Positions 20,557-32,202 of a stretch of DNA of 64,000 bases are shown here, piece by piece. Position numbers and translations under genes: made by a program. The stretch's first letter is position 1. Every line of letters starts with the position of its first letter. Origin of the DNA: Cantharellus purpuraceus (lineage: Eukaryota > Basidiomycota > Agaricomycetes > Cantharellales > Hydnaceae). The stretch is taken from contig JALBUN010000045.1 in assembly GCA_025174535.1 (NCBI GenBank), positions 2,976,001 to 3,040,000 on the forward strand, given 5' to 3'. Under the pieces are notes generated by a model that saw only the letters and a program-made list of their open reading frames with translations, was not told the DNA's origin and did not search any database.

Positions 20557-23500
20557 TTATGGACGGCGAAGATTACACACCCGATCCATATCATCGAGCT
20601 GCTTAAAGGTCCCTGCAAACATCTCCCGCACCCGTGGGTGTAGCTCCTCCACGTTCAACTGCGACCCAAACAGCATCTCATCGACATGATCCATCGGTGG
20701 TGGCGGCGGTGGCCTCTTGCTCGCTGCGTTCAGCTCAATAATCGCCATCATATCCGACAAACCAAAGTTATCCTTCACAATAAGCGGACCTCGACGTTGT
20801 GTATTGCTACTTGAGTGATGATTCGTCGCAGTCGTAGCAGGCGTTGAAGGACTAGACATCTCGTTCGACGAGTCTTCCGATCTCAGTGAACCCACAGATG
20901 GTTTAGTCTGGTAGCTACCAGTTTTGGAACCCGCTCTTTCACGTTCTGTTGGTGTAGCTGACGCGGCACGGGTCGGTTTTGCATCTTGAGCCCCAGAAGG
21001 TGTTGTCGCAGGGGAAGACATTGTATCACCAAGTGATGTCGATGCGCTCCCTTCCTCGCCCAAAGAATTTGCGGACGCGTCGCTCGTCCGCGAGTCTGCA
21101 GTACCACTCGAAAAACTAGGTGCGCCTGACTTACCAGCAGGTTTGCTGCCCCTGATCCTGTTGAGCACCCGATCCAGATTATCGCCTAAACCCTCGTGGT
21201 TACGAGCAACAACGCCCTCAAGCCAATCCCTCTTATCTCCCTGACCAGTGATGGATCGGCCTCCTCGCTGCTCCTCCTCGACAATATCGCTAATGTCGTA
21301 AATCTCGCCGTCCTGGACGTACGAGTACCGCATCTTGTCGCTCGTCTCGTGCAGTGAGCTGCGCAACATAGCATTTCCTGATAACAACACATCGACTCCT
21401 CGCTCGGAATTCGATTGTGCAGAAAGAATGGCACGTTGTTTTTCACGAGAGGCTAGCCGCTGGGCCGCGATGAGTTCTTGGCGAGACATTTGTTGCTGAG
21501 GCTTTGCATCCTCTGGCCCGCCGCCCACAGGGCTCGACTCAGACGCTGACTCTCGCTGATGCAAGTGCTGCAATGCGATTTCATCTAATGGTGCGGACAT
21601 CTTCGACTTGCCGGTGTTCCTGAAGCCCACTGCACGGCGCAGCATAAAGACAGGGTCATCAGCTCGTACATCCTCTCCTGCACCGAGAAGCATCGCGGAA
21701 TCGACCGATCGTCTTTTTTCGCCAGAACGTCGGTCCACGAATTTGAAGACTGGTGGCCTTTGGAACGCATCAAGCACCTTACTCGAAGGCTGGAGATTCC
21801 GTTCTGGACACAAAGCGAAGAAGCACATTAAAAACATGTTGATGAGCGCATGTCATACACTCACCATGTCCGTCTATTTGCACTGCAAGTCCATAACGGA
21901 CGCGTGCAAGACTTATTCTTTTCGCAAGTTTATCTTCGACCTCGTCCCCTCCATCGACAACCCCTTCTGCTATTCCGAAGCGCTCCAAAGCCAGTTCTAT
22001 AACCTCCGCAACAGTAGTGTTCTTCGGGAACTGCAAAACTTTCCGACGCTGTGTCTGCGACACGCCAGACGAAGCGGCTGCATTGGACAATGAACGATCT
22101 CGTAAGGAGCTCTTTGGTACGATCGCCTCCGTATGCGGATCAAAGATCATTCCGTCTGGAAGATCGTCTGGAAGAATGCACACCTGGAGAGCGAAGCGTG
22201 CTGATGGGGAGCTGAAGCGTTCTGGAGTAACATTGGTACCGTTGGCGGTCGTGACTGTCAGTGAAGGCTTAGCTGGGGATATCGGTGACGACGGGTCCTC
22301 ATAATCGTCGATGGAGATCCTAATAGTGGAAACCTCATCCTCATCCTCATTGTTGATATCCTTTGATGAGCGCCTATTGAGATAAAATTTCACCGCAGAG
22401 TCGTCCGTGAAATCATTCATGCTCAGCTTTTTGATGGCAGGATGCATGGACAGGTTGCTGGACACGGAACTTATGCTCCCCACACTGCTCCGCTTTACTT
22501 TCGGAACTTCAAGTTGTGCCGCTTCGACGAGTTCTTCAAAGACACCAAGTGGCTTCTCATGAGGGAGTAATACAGCAGACTGGCCTTCCACCTGTTTGAT
22601 TTCCAAATAATAGTCTGCTTCATCTTCCCCTGCTGCAAGTCGGAACCGTTGCATCGCTTGCCGAATAAGATCAGAGGATGTCGTCGATGCATTGAGGAGG
22701 ACAGTCTTGAAAGTAGCCTCAGTGTGCAAGTTGGGTCCAGCAAAGACACGGATAACGCTGAGTTCCGGCACTCCTTGACCATCAAGACCAGTCGGCGACA
22801 AGATAAGCGATCCAGGACGGCCACCCTGCGAGCGGAAGCCGGCAGACAGATTGTTGTTATTGATCGGCATGACACTAGCAGCCGACTGCAGCCCATAAGA
22901 TGGTCCCTCAGGTGCAGATGCCGGTGAGCTCTTGAGATACTGCTGATATAAAGCCTGTTGTTGTTGGTCGATCTGTTGCATCCTGAGCGAGTGCTGTGAA
23001 ACAACTGGCGGATTAGCTTGGTAAGAAGGAGCCTGGCCTGGAGTTGGTGTTGAACCAGCGTTGGAACGCCTCGCATCAGATGAACTGCGTGTCCGGGACT
23101 GAGGAGAACCGGCCACTCCTGCAGCAGCGGAAGGCCCTGTAGTTTCAGGAGGAGAGGATGCGTAGTGTCCGTGAAGGCTTCCTGAACGACTAGAATCCTC
23201 CGAGTTACGGAGCGCTTCTGCAGGATCAGCTTGCTTGTCTTTGTTTTTGTCCTTCCTCCTTCCAAACAGACTGAACATGCCGCCCTTTTTTTTTTTGCTG
23301 CCGTCTTCATCCAATGCAGGAGAGTCTCGGCCCTTGCGAAGCTTGGTGGTACCGGACATGGATGAAGTTTTCCCCGAATCAATACTAGCAACTCGTCCAA
23401 GGCTCGCGGATGATACTGGCTGACTCGAATCCTTAATTTTACCTTTCTTCCTCGAGCTCTCCTCGGCCGCTTGTGCTTCCTCCCTTGCGCGTTTCATGTT

Positions 23501-24786
23501 CTCTTCGTATTGGGCGTTCTGCTGTGCCAGTAGGGATTGGCGGGCAGCTTCCCGGGCGATAGACGGTGTTGCTGAAATTTTTCGAGTCTCCCCTGCAACT
23601 GCGGGATCCACGATAATTCTAGCCGTTGACGTTGCACTCGCAGGAGAACCGGAGGCCGCGGGAGATGTGGGCGACGCAGGGCTCCCCTGGGCTCGACTCT
23701 CGTCATGGTAGAGCCGTTCTCGGGACGTTTGTTGTCGAAGCGTCGTTGCTAGCCCCTTCTGTTGTGCGGACTGAGTAGACGATTGTGCAGAAGGCTGTGT
23801 TGAAATGGCGCTGGGTACCACCTGCTGCTGCGCGGGAGTAGGTTTGAGTGGGCTCGGTACGTCGTCCGAAGGTGTAGAGGAAGATAGTGCGGCCGGAATC
23901 ACTATAGTTGATGGCGCAGAGACAGCACCATGGGCGCGCTCTTCCTCGATAGCGTTACTCTCCCAGCTCATACCATCGTCTGGCTCCATAACGTCGAAGC
24001 CAGCGACCACTGTATCCTCTTGTTCCATTTCCTCATCATACTCCTCATCATAATCTACATCTTCCTCATCCCAATCTTCGTCGCCAAGGTCTTCATCTCC
24101 CCACACAGCAGGTGGATAATTGAATATGGTGGAACCCCCCCCGAAGATAACACTTTTACGATGCCCCGCAGGGGGACTGCCCGGAGATGGACTATGGGCA
24201 CCCCTCGTACTAACGACAGCGCGCATGCGCTCGCGAGAGGTCTGGACATTCTCTTGTAGTTCTTCTTGTGTGGCCGACGCAAGCTGAAAATGGGTAAGCC
24301 CCTAGCGCGAATAGATGCTTAGCGACGTACATCGACATTACGGTGTTTATTCAGCCGCGCAAGACGCTCGAATGGCGTTTCAATGTTCTCAGCAGGAATA
24401 TAGCCTACTTCTTGAGTTGTTAATACCCGAACTAGCCACCAGTAACTGTTGCTGTCATCCATGAGAAAGAGGCTGTCCCCTTTGACAACACTGGCCTGGC
24501 CCTCGACAGTCGCCGCAAAATTGTGAAGGGAATACACGAGGTCAAAGTCGATGGACTCGTTGGGTATGGAAAGGGAGGATGAGCCATCATCTTCGTCCAT
24601 GTACTCGCCATCTCTATCCTCGTTAGAAGAATCGTCTTCGAGTACTGAGTGATCATCATCTGAAGCATGGGTTGGGGTATCGAGTTGAGCACGCTGGGAT
24701 GACTCGTCTGTGACGATCTCCCCACGCAGGTCGAATGTGTCTTGTCGTTGAGGTCGCCTGGCTTCAATGGCCTGGACGGCAGCCAT
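20557..24786 (-). CDS. SH3 and RA-like domain polarity protein (Tea4/Bud14-like)
   Basis: Three exons (24786-24331, 24283-21865, 21803-20557) give about 1373 residues. The chosen ATG at 24786 starts MAAVQAIEARR. Domains: acidic N-terminus; SH3 at about 80-140 (DLVYSLHNFAATVEGQ, WWLVRV, VGYIPAENIE); RKSVIFGGG followed by a D/E-rich stretch, which looks like an RVxF-type PP1 docking site; a long S/T/A-rich linker with short K-rich stretches and coiled coil; a Ras-association-like fold near 660-760 (LSVIRVFAGPN to GVFEELVEAAQLE); and a second ubiquitin-like segment, interrupted by intron 2, joining QIDGH to ERNLQPSSKV. SH3 plus PP1 docking is the hallmark of Tea4/Bud14, adaptors that bring PP1 to cell tips and formins. 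That function is inferred. Introns are 47 and 61 bp. Confidence 0.82.
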
Positions 24787-25291
24787 CACAAAGGAGCGGA
24801 TGCTATAAAATAAGGAGTGTGGTCAGTGTATTAGAATAAGATCCCAAGAATGAATCAAGATCCAAGGTCAAAGCGATGAAACGACGGAACCTCGTGTTGT
24901 TGGAAGTCCTAACCTCGGCCGTTGCCGGGCTGGGCTTTTGATTGCACACACCGGAAAAAGCCAACTATATTCAATTCAGGAGTATGCCGGGAACAGTGGT
25001 AGGAAATTTAAATGTGTTTTCTGAAGTGGAAAATCTTTCATAAAAATGTGTAAGTGATATCTTAAATTTCCCAGAGGGAAAAAGTCCAGAGTTTCTGAGT
25101 GATTCCTAGAACTGAAACACTGGATGACTCTCTGTAGCCTAAGGTTCTAAATTCATAACTCTAAAAAAGGGTTTGTGACATCAAGTTGTAAATTCAGAAC
25201 AATTTTGTAACTGTAATATAAATTTATGACCCAATTCTACTTTGAACCAGCTGTCATCAGCATGCTCTTGGCATGTTATGCACTAAGTGTT
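24787..25291. other. Intergenic, promoter side of SH3/RA gene
   Basis: No ORF of note. A TATA-like CTATAAAATAAGG lies at 24803, on the side of the SH3/RA gene start, but in the plus sense. The rest is AT-rich and ends at R copy D. Confidence 0.4.
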
Positions 25292-26656
25292 TGTTTTGGA
25301 ACCCGCAAAATTATGGTGTTAGGGCAAACTCTAAATCACCACAATTCCATGAATGAACAGCTGAGAAGAATATCAAATCCCAGAAACGATTTAACGTTTG
25401 TACTTTGGTTACAATCCGTTGTAATGGTCAATGCAGACGATACGCAGGAAGGTAATATGTTTCTTAGCAGTAGGGAATGAATAAGACTTCCAGAGTCTAG
25501 AGTTCACGGATGCTTAGGGGTCCAGATATTCCAAAAAGAGGGGAATGCACTTAGAGGCTAGAGGAAGTAGGTGGATGAATCCGACTGTCCAACCAGTGGC
25601 ACTCTGAAGTGGGTAACAGCAATGTGTGAAGTAGTCTAGCAACTGCTTCACACGAGTTCAAGATCCTAATGCTCTGCAAAGGCAGTACACACTAGTAACT
25701 TAAACAAGAGCACTAATGGCAGGACTATCGACAGACAATCTCACCCTGTAGATTCGTAGTCACGTGAGGTAGATACTACACTCATGCCCAAAGCAGGACA
25801 ATCACTACTTCAAGTGCAATCAAATACAGTTACACAACTGTAAGCGACCCTTGAACTGGACAATCAACAGTTACTGAGATATAGAGGATGACACTGTATG
25901 TCACTCTAGTCACACTGATGTGCAAATGATGGGGTAGAAATGGTTATTTATTCAGAGGCAGAATGGGCTCCTTTTATATTGTATTTACAGGAGCTGACTA
26001 ATACTACTGGAAACTTCTACCTATTAATAGATGGAAACTACTGGAAGCTAGTGGAATATGTGAGAAGGGGGTGGAAGTTTCCTAGCCAATGAGCTGCTTG
26101 GATTTGCTCTGACTCATGGCATGAGTCATGGATGGAGTCATAGTGTGACTCAGAGCAGGAGTCATTGCATGAGTCACCATTACTCAAATAACTTGGTCAA
26201 TACTTCATTTCCCGGGCTGATCAGCACAGCTATGGGTAGGCACAGCTTCTATTGAACTCTCCACCAAGAATGGAGTCAGGAGGTGCAGTGGTTGCAAAGA
26301 TATTGAGCATTTACTGGCAGTGGTGACCAGATTGAGTCGGAGATTGAAATGAGTCATGTGATTGAAAATGAGTCAGTTGTCCAGGTGACTCCAGCTGACT
26401 TTAAAGCTGGTGACATCTGCGAAGGTTTGTGGGTCCATGTGGGTCCCAAAACTTCGCCCAGCAGAACAATAAGTTTGTAGACTCATTTATGCATGGAAAA
26501 TTCCCGAAAAAATATGAAAAAAAATAGAGAATATTTGAATGGCCCTGAATCAAGAGAAAGCAGCACATATATGCTGATATTTTAAGGCCATGAAGCGAAA
26601 TTGTACAGTTTCGGGACTTTAAACAAGATCTTTTAAGGGAAAACCAGTTCCCATAC
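25292..26656 (+). repeat. R-family long repeat, copy D (1365 bp)
   Basis: Runs TGTTTTGGAACC to AGTTCCCATACA. A ~20-bp block (about TACTGCAGCACAACTCC) present in B, C and E is missing after 25380. The second half is sub-type 2, like copy B. It abuts a gag fragment at 26657 without target duplication. It keeps the empty sites of both MITE insertions, which is how their 3-bp duplications can be read. Confidence 0.78.
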
Positions 26657-26888
26657 ACCTTCACCATGTCCTACCTCAAGGGCACCACACTGGACTACTT
26701 TGAGCCAGTGCTCATGGATGACTCCGATGACCCAATATGGTGAGAAGACTACTCCAACTTCATCTCCAAACTTCAGACCAATTTCGGTCCTTACAACCCC
26801 AAGGCCGATGCCAAGAATGAACTTGATCAACTTTGGATGAAGGAAAATCACAAAATCACAAAATACATTGTGAGTTTCCAGCAGCTAG
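26657..26888 (+). pseudogene. Ty3/gypsy gag fragment (232 bp)
   Basis: Plus-strand gag piece with TMSYLKGTTLDYFEPVL, FISKLQTNFGPYNPKAD and ITKYIVSFQQL. It is homologous to the minus-strand gag at 15302-15745. A TGA at 26741-26743 follows PIW, where related sequences have Arg. It is caught between R copies D and E, so gag and the downstream pol (28322) are separated by E and by a missing protease/RT segment. Confidence 0.8.
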
Positions 26889-28321
26889 TGTTTTGGAACC
26901 TGAAAAATTATGGTGTTAGGGCAAACTCTAAATCACCACAATTCCATGAATGAACAGCTGAGAAGAATATCAAACCCTGCTGCAGCACAACTCCAGAAAC
27001 AATTTAATGTTTGTACTTTGGTTACAATCCTTTGTATTGGTCAATGCAGACTATACGCAGAAAGGTAATACATTTCTTAGCAGCAAGAAATGAATAAGAC
27101 TTCCAGAGTCTAGAGTTCACAGATGCTTAGGGGTCCAGATATTCCAAAAAGAGGGGAATGCACTTAGAGGCTAAAGGAAGTAGGTGGATGAATCCAACCG
27201 TCCAACCAGTGTCACTCAGAAGCAGGTAACAGCAATGTGTGAAGTAGTCTAGCAACTGCTTCACACGAGTTCAAGCCTCTAATGCTCTGCAAAGGCAGTA
27301 CACACTAGTAACTTAAACAAGAGCACTAATGGCAGGACTATCGATAGACAATCTCACCCTGTAGATTCGTAGTCACGTGAGGTAGATACTACACTCACGC
27401 CCAAAGCAGGACAATCACTACTTCGAGTGCAATCAAGTACAGTTACACAACTGTAAAAGATCCTTGAACTGGTAATCAACAGTTACTGAGATAGAGGATG
27501 ACACTGTATGTCACTCTAGTCACACTGGTGTGCAGAAGATGGGTAGGATATGTTGAGTATGTTACTATTTCAGAGGCAGAATGGCCTCCTTATATATTGT
27601 ATTTACAGGGGCTGACTAATGCTTCTGGAATATTCTACCTATTAATAGATGGAAACTACTGGAAGGTTGTGGAAGGTGGAAGAAAGGGGTAGAATGTTCC
27701 AAGCCAATCACAGGTTCTGATCACTGGACTAACACTGATCAGGAGCTGAATAATGGTTCTGGAAAGTTCTATCTAATAATAGAAGGAAACAGCTAGAATG
27801 TTATGGAAAGGGGTAGAATATTCCAAGGCAATCACCTGATTTGATCACCCATCACCTGATTTGATCCCTGAACTAGGCACTGATCAGGCAAAAAGAAGGG
27901 TGTCCACCCTGTTTTCTGCACTGGTTTGGACAGCCATGGATAGCCACATCTCATGTGATGATCTGCACAGAAAATAGTGCCCTGAGAGGCTGTGGTTGTC
28001 AAGTTAGAGAATATTTATTGATCAGAGACATCTGAGCTTGAATTCAGGCCGAATGCCTGGTCCAAAGGTGGATAGCCGGCTGTGCGAAGGTTTGTGGGCG
28101 TCTATGGGTCCACAACTGTAGCACAGCAGAAATAAATGATTCTGGGCCGAGTTCTGCATGGAATATTCCCAGAAAAATATGGAAAAATAGAGAATATTTG
28201 AATAAGTCCATTCCAGGTACAAGCATCAAATATATGCTGATATTTAGGAATGGAAAAGCAAAGAATAGCACATTGGTGCTGCATAAATGGAATTTGATAG
28301 GGAAAAGGTGGTTCCCATACA
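26889..28321 (+). repeat. R-family long repeat, copy E (1433 bp)
   Basis: Same length as copy C, and nearly identical to it over the whole unit. The left flank is gag and the right flank is late pol (RNase H/integrase). About 2 kb of gag-pol that should lie between these flanks is absent, and there is no target duplication. This fits a deletion by recombination between two R copies, one in gag and one in pol. Confidence 0.8.
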
Positions 28322-29362
28322 GGAACTGCACCAACAGAGATGAAAAGGTTGTGAAGGCTCTTAAGGAACTTGGTCCCTCTTGGAATTTATGAGGACAGGA
28401 ATGGACCGAGGAGAATGGACTCGTCCTCTATCGTGGCAAGGTATATCCCTCTTGACCCAAAATTGTACCATGACATTGTAAGGGCACACCACGATACTCA
28501 CATTACAGGTCACCCTGGTCACTGGAGAACAACAGAACTTGTATCCTGCAGCTACTGGTGGCCTGGATTTGGACGATACATTGCCAAATACATTAAGGGA
28601 TGTGACCTCTGCAATCGGACAAAAACTTTCCCCGCTCCTCCTATGGGTAAACTCCTGCCTAATCGTGTCCCAGATCGGAGGTGGCAAGCGATATCTGTTG
28701 ACCTTATTGTAGAGCTACCCATCAGTCATGGCTGTGATGCACTCCTTGTCATTGTGGACCATCTTTCCAAACGAGCACATGTTATCCCTACCACCTCTGA
28801 CATCAACTCCATAGGAGTTGCACGACTTTTCTGAGACCATGTGTGGAAACACCACGGCCTTCCTGAGGAGATCAACAGTGACTGTGGCACCCAGTTTGTC
28901 TCTCAATTTATGCGCGAGCTCAATAAGCTTTTGGGGATCAAGGTTGCAGCATCCACAGCATATCATCCACAAACCGATGGTCAGACAGAAAGGGTCAATC
29001 AAGAAATTGAACAATACTTGAGGCTTTTCATCAATCAGCGCCAGGATGACTGGATTGAGTGGGTTCCTCTTGCCGAATTCACATACAACAACCGCATACA
29101 CTCCTCCACACAATCAACCCCCTTCATGCTTGATACAGGCCAACACCCAAGGCTTGGGCTAGAGCCAATCCGAGAGATACGACTTGAAGCACTGGAAGAA
29201 TTCACTGAGCATATGGAGACGGCCACCACTGAGGCTCGCTCCGCCCTGGAAAAGGCAGCAGATGATATGGCACGATTCTATGATGCCCATCGGCAAGCAG
29301 CCCCAGTATACAAGCTTGGTGACAAGGTCTGGCTCAATGCACAAAATATCACCACCACCCGT
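28322..29362 (+). pseudogene. Ty3/gypsy integrase, gypsy-II, left part
   Basis: Plus-strand pol from the RNase H tail (KVVKALKELGPSWNL) into integrase. The HHCC zinc domain has H-x-D-T-H (HHDTHITGHPGH) and CDLC. The core acidic residues lie in SVDLIVELP, SDCGTQFVSQF, and the TDGQTERVNQE region that carries the catalytic Glu. TGA stops at 28390-28392 and 28832-28834 stand where related proteins have Arg, so the gene is dead but otherwise well preserved. Unit U (29363-32198) interrupts it at an ITTTR-P junction, and the frame resumes at 32203. Confidence 0.88.
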
Positions 29363-29568
29363 TGATGAGCCAGGACGCATCAAGGACACATATCGAACCA
29401 CTCTGACAGTCCAACTCCGCCAGTGTCTTTTCGTATCAACTTTTAAATAGCGCCGCAACTCCCTATCCACCTCAGTCTCTAATTCGAGCCATCGATCGTC
29501 ACTCGTGTTTCATCGCCATCGATCATTATCAGCCTTCTATTCACACCAATCCTTTCATCATCATTCAC

Positions 29569-29898
29569 ATGGCTTCCCATTCTATTCCCCTCTCCAACAT
29601 CACTTCTAATAATATGTCACACTGGTCTCTGGACACAGAGGACTATCAAAAATATGCCAAGCTCCATGGGCATGTTAAGCCACCTCCACGTGTCAAAATA
29701 CTTCCAAAACTCTTTCAACGTCCAAGATCCCCACCATGTCTCTCTTATGCCATTGGCGATCCCATATTCTTTCACAATTCCATTGAACCATATACATTCC
29801 TCGACATTTCACCTCTATATTGTAACACGGATAGAAGAGTCGAACGTGAGGTAGAATTTCAGTCGCCATCACTGACCTATCCTCCCACTTCAATCTGA
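29569..29898 (+). CDS. LTR-borne accessory ORF, copy 3 (109 aa, truncated form)
   Basis: Starts MASHSIPLSNITSNN. It keeps HWSLDTEDYQKYAKL, CLSYAIGDPIFF and EPYTFLDIS, and ends at the same TGA as copies 1 and 2. It differs from those by a few residues. Function is unknown; see the ORF at 32852 for the related internal gene. Confidence 0.5.
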   Translation: MASHSIPLSNITSNNMSHWSLDTEDYQKYAKLHGHVKPPPRVKILPKLFQRPRSPPCLSYAIGDPIFFHNSIEPYTFLDISPLYCNTDRRVEREVEFQSPSLTYPPTSI

Positions 29899-30341
29899 CT
29901 CAGGTTACATCATGTCAGGCAAAGGGACCGAATACTCTTGGAACGGGATACCATATGGAGATGGATCACTAAGACAATAAGGAGTATTTGTTGTGGATGC
30001 TGACTGAAGTCCTCATGTGACTCAGGGTCAATTTACCTTCAGAGCTGTAGGGAAGATGGTATTGGTGGATGTTTCTATTGTTCTTTTATATGACTCACCC
30101 CTGTTTCATCTTTTAATTCATTCATACACGACTTACTCATCCTTGTTCTATTTTTGGTTCTTTTATTACTCATCACCCCTATTCTTACAAAGATTACCCC
30201 TATCTGTTGTTTCATTTCTCCATGATTTCCCCCTTTAGTAGTTCAACTTCACACGCTTTGTCAGCTGGCTTGATCAGCATTTCTTTGCATCATATCGCAT
30301 CATTTGCTCCTCATATTGTGTTGTTGTGCCCTGGGGATTTG

Positions 30342-30350
30342 TATATAAAA
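30342..30350 (+). promoter_or_regulatory. TATA box of unit U
   Basis: TATATAAAAGGGCGC in the outer copy 2, also found at 11486 and in the two minus copies. A polyadenylation-like AATAAA follows about 40 bp downstream (30377). This is the order expected for U3 promoter and R of an LTR. Confidence 0.55.
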
Positions 30351-30741
30351 GGGCGCTAGTTTTCGCCTTTGGAATCAATAAACAAGTTTTCAGCCAACGC
30401 TCTAAAGTCAAAGTCCAAGCTCTAAGTCTACGCTCTACGCTCTACATCACAATCCATCATCTCTACACTGAGGTAAAACACCTTGGTTCAACGATCAGAT
30501 TTCCCTCCACCACCGAGAGGTTGCTTCTCCTGAAACCAGCTTTTGCATACCTCCCAACTGGGCTCCGCATTGTCATCCAGTCACAGAGCACGATCAGCCA
30601 TCGGGACCAACCTTTAGCTCCTATCCCCATCCAACCACAGAGCACTATCCCACTTCCCTGTTACTTACCCCTCGCCCTGATTGATCTTTGGAGTGCTGAA
30701 CAACTGCGTTACACACCGTCTGTTTGCTAGGACCGTTGCGC

Positions 30742-32157
30742 TGTCGGTTCGCTTAAGGAATAGATCCTATAAGCCTGCGCGCAACGGTCCTAGCAAGCAG
30801 ACGGTGTGTAACGCAGTTGTTCAGCACTCCAAAGATCAATCAGGGCGAGGAGTACGTAACAGGGAAGTGGGATAGTGCTCTGTGGTTGGATGAGGATGGG
30901 AGCAAAAGGTCGGTCCTGATGGCTGATCGTGCTCTGTGACTGGATGACAATGCGGAGCCCGGTTGGGAGGTACGCGAAAGCTGGTTTCAGGAGAATCAAC
31001 CTCTCGGTGGCGGAGGGAAATCTGATCGTTGAACCAAGGTGTTTTACCTCAGTGTCGAGATGATGGATTGTGATGTAGAGCGTAGAGCGTAGACTTAGAG
31101 CGTGGACTTTGACTTTAGAGCGTTGGCTGAAAACTTGTTGATTGATTCCAAAGGCGAAAACTAGCGCCCTTTTATATACAAATCCCCAGGGCACAACAAC
31201 ACAATATGAGGAGCAAATGATGCGATATGATGCAAGAAATGCTGATCAAGCCAGCTGACGAAGCGTGTGAAGTTGAACTACTAAAGGGGGTAATCATGGA
31301 GAAATGAAACAACAGATAGGGGTAATCTTTGTAAGAATAGGGGGTGATGAGTAATAAAAGAACCAAAAATAGAACAAGGATGAGTAAGTCATGTATGAAT
31401 GAATTAAAAGATGAAACAGGGGTGAGTCATATAAAAGAACAATAGAAACGTCCACCAATACCATCTTCCCTACGGCTCCGAAGGTTAATTGACCCTGAGT
31501 CACATGAGGACTTCCGTCAGCATCCACAACAAATACTCCTTATTGTCTTAGTGATCCGTCTCCATATGGTATCCCGTTCCAAGAGTATTCGGTCCCTTTG
31601 CCTGACACAATGTAACCTGAGTCGGATTGAAGTGGGAGGATAGGTCAGCGATGGCGACTGAAATTCTACCTCACGTTCGACTCTTCTATCCGTGTTACAA
31701 TATAGAGGTGAAATGTCGAGGAATGTATATGGTTCAATGGAATTGTGAAAGAATATGGGATCGCCAATGGCATAAGAGAGACATGGTGGGGATCTTGGAC
31801 GTTGAAAGAGTTTTGGAAGTATTTTGACACGTGGAGGTGGCTTAACATGCCCATGGAGCTCGGCGTATTTTTGATAGTCCTCTGTGTCCAGAGACCAGTG
31901 TGACGTATTATTAGAAGCGATGTTGGAGAGGGGAATAGAATGGGAAGCCATGTGAATGATGATGAAAGGATTGGTGTGAATAGAAGGCTGATAATGATCG
32001 ATGGCGATGAAACACGAGTGACGATCGATGGCTCGAATTAGAGACTGAGGTGGATAGGGAGTTGCGGCGCTATTTAAAAGTTGATACGAAAAGACGCTGG
32101 CGGAGTTGGACTGTCAGAGTGGTTCGATATGCGTCCTCGATGCGTCCTGGCTCGTCA
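30742..32157 (-). mobile_element. LTR-like unit U, inner copy 2 (1416 bp)
   Basis: Complete unit on the minus strand, from TGTCGGTTCGC (30742, its 3' end) to GGCTCGTCA (32157, its 5' end). Duplication GCGC is at 30738-30741 and 32158-32161. It is inserted in inverse orientation near the 3' end of the outer unit. Its ORF copy (31517-31951) is the longest of the four. Confidence 0.9.
31517..31951 (-). CDS. LTR-borne accessory ORF, copy 4 (144 aa, full form)
   Basis: Same start (MASHSIPLSN) as copies 1-3, but the codon that is TGA in the others is CGA here. The protein therefore continues with RLRLHCVRQRDRILLERD and ends ITKTIRSICCGC, 144 residues. The full length and the W-R-x(~10)-C ending then match the 145-aa ORF at 32852-33289 of gypsy-II (WQRVRRDLAECFRVC). 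I infer this is the ancestral form and the others carry a CpG-to-TpG nonsense change. Biochemical role unknown. Confidence 0.55.
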   Translation of the reverse strand: MASHSIPLSNIASNNTSHWSLDTEDYQKYAELHGHVKPPPRVKILPKLFQRPRSPPCLSYAIGDPIFFHNSIEPYTFLDISPLYCNTDRRVEREVEFQSPSLTYPPTSIRLRLHCVRQRDRILLERDTIWRRITKTIRSICCGC

Positions 32158-32202
32158 GCGCGCAGGCTTATAGGATCTATTCCATAAGCGAACCGACACC
32201 GT

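Larger units (their letters stand above)
29363..32198 (+). mobile_element. LTR-like unit U, outer copy 2 (interrupted)
   Basis: Starts TGATGAGCCAGG and ends GCGAACCGACA. It is flanked by CCGT at 29359-29362 and 32199-32202, inside the integrase coding sequence of gypsy-II. A second U in inverse orientation (30742-32157) sits 37 bp from its 3' end, making the second 2.8-kb palindrome of the window. Removing both restores the gypsy-II frame. It contains the ORF at 29569-29898 and a TATA box at 30342. Confidence 0.9.

Noticed and set aside
22495..23400. Minus ORF of 301 codons overlapping the SH3/RA gene in another frame
   Set aside because: The main frame continues through this interval with the RA-like domain; the alternative frame is low-complexity L/S/R-rich.
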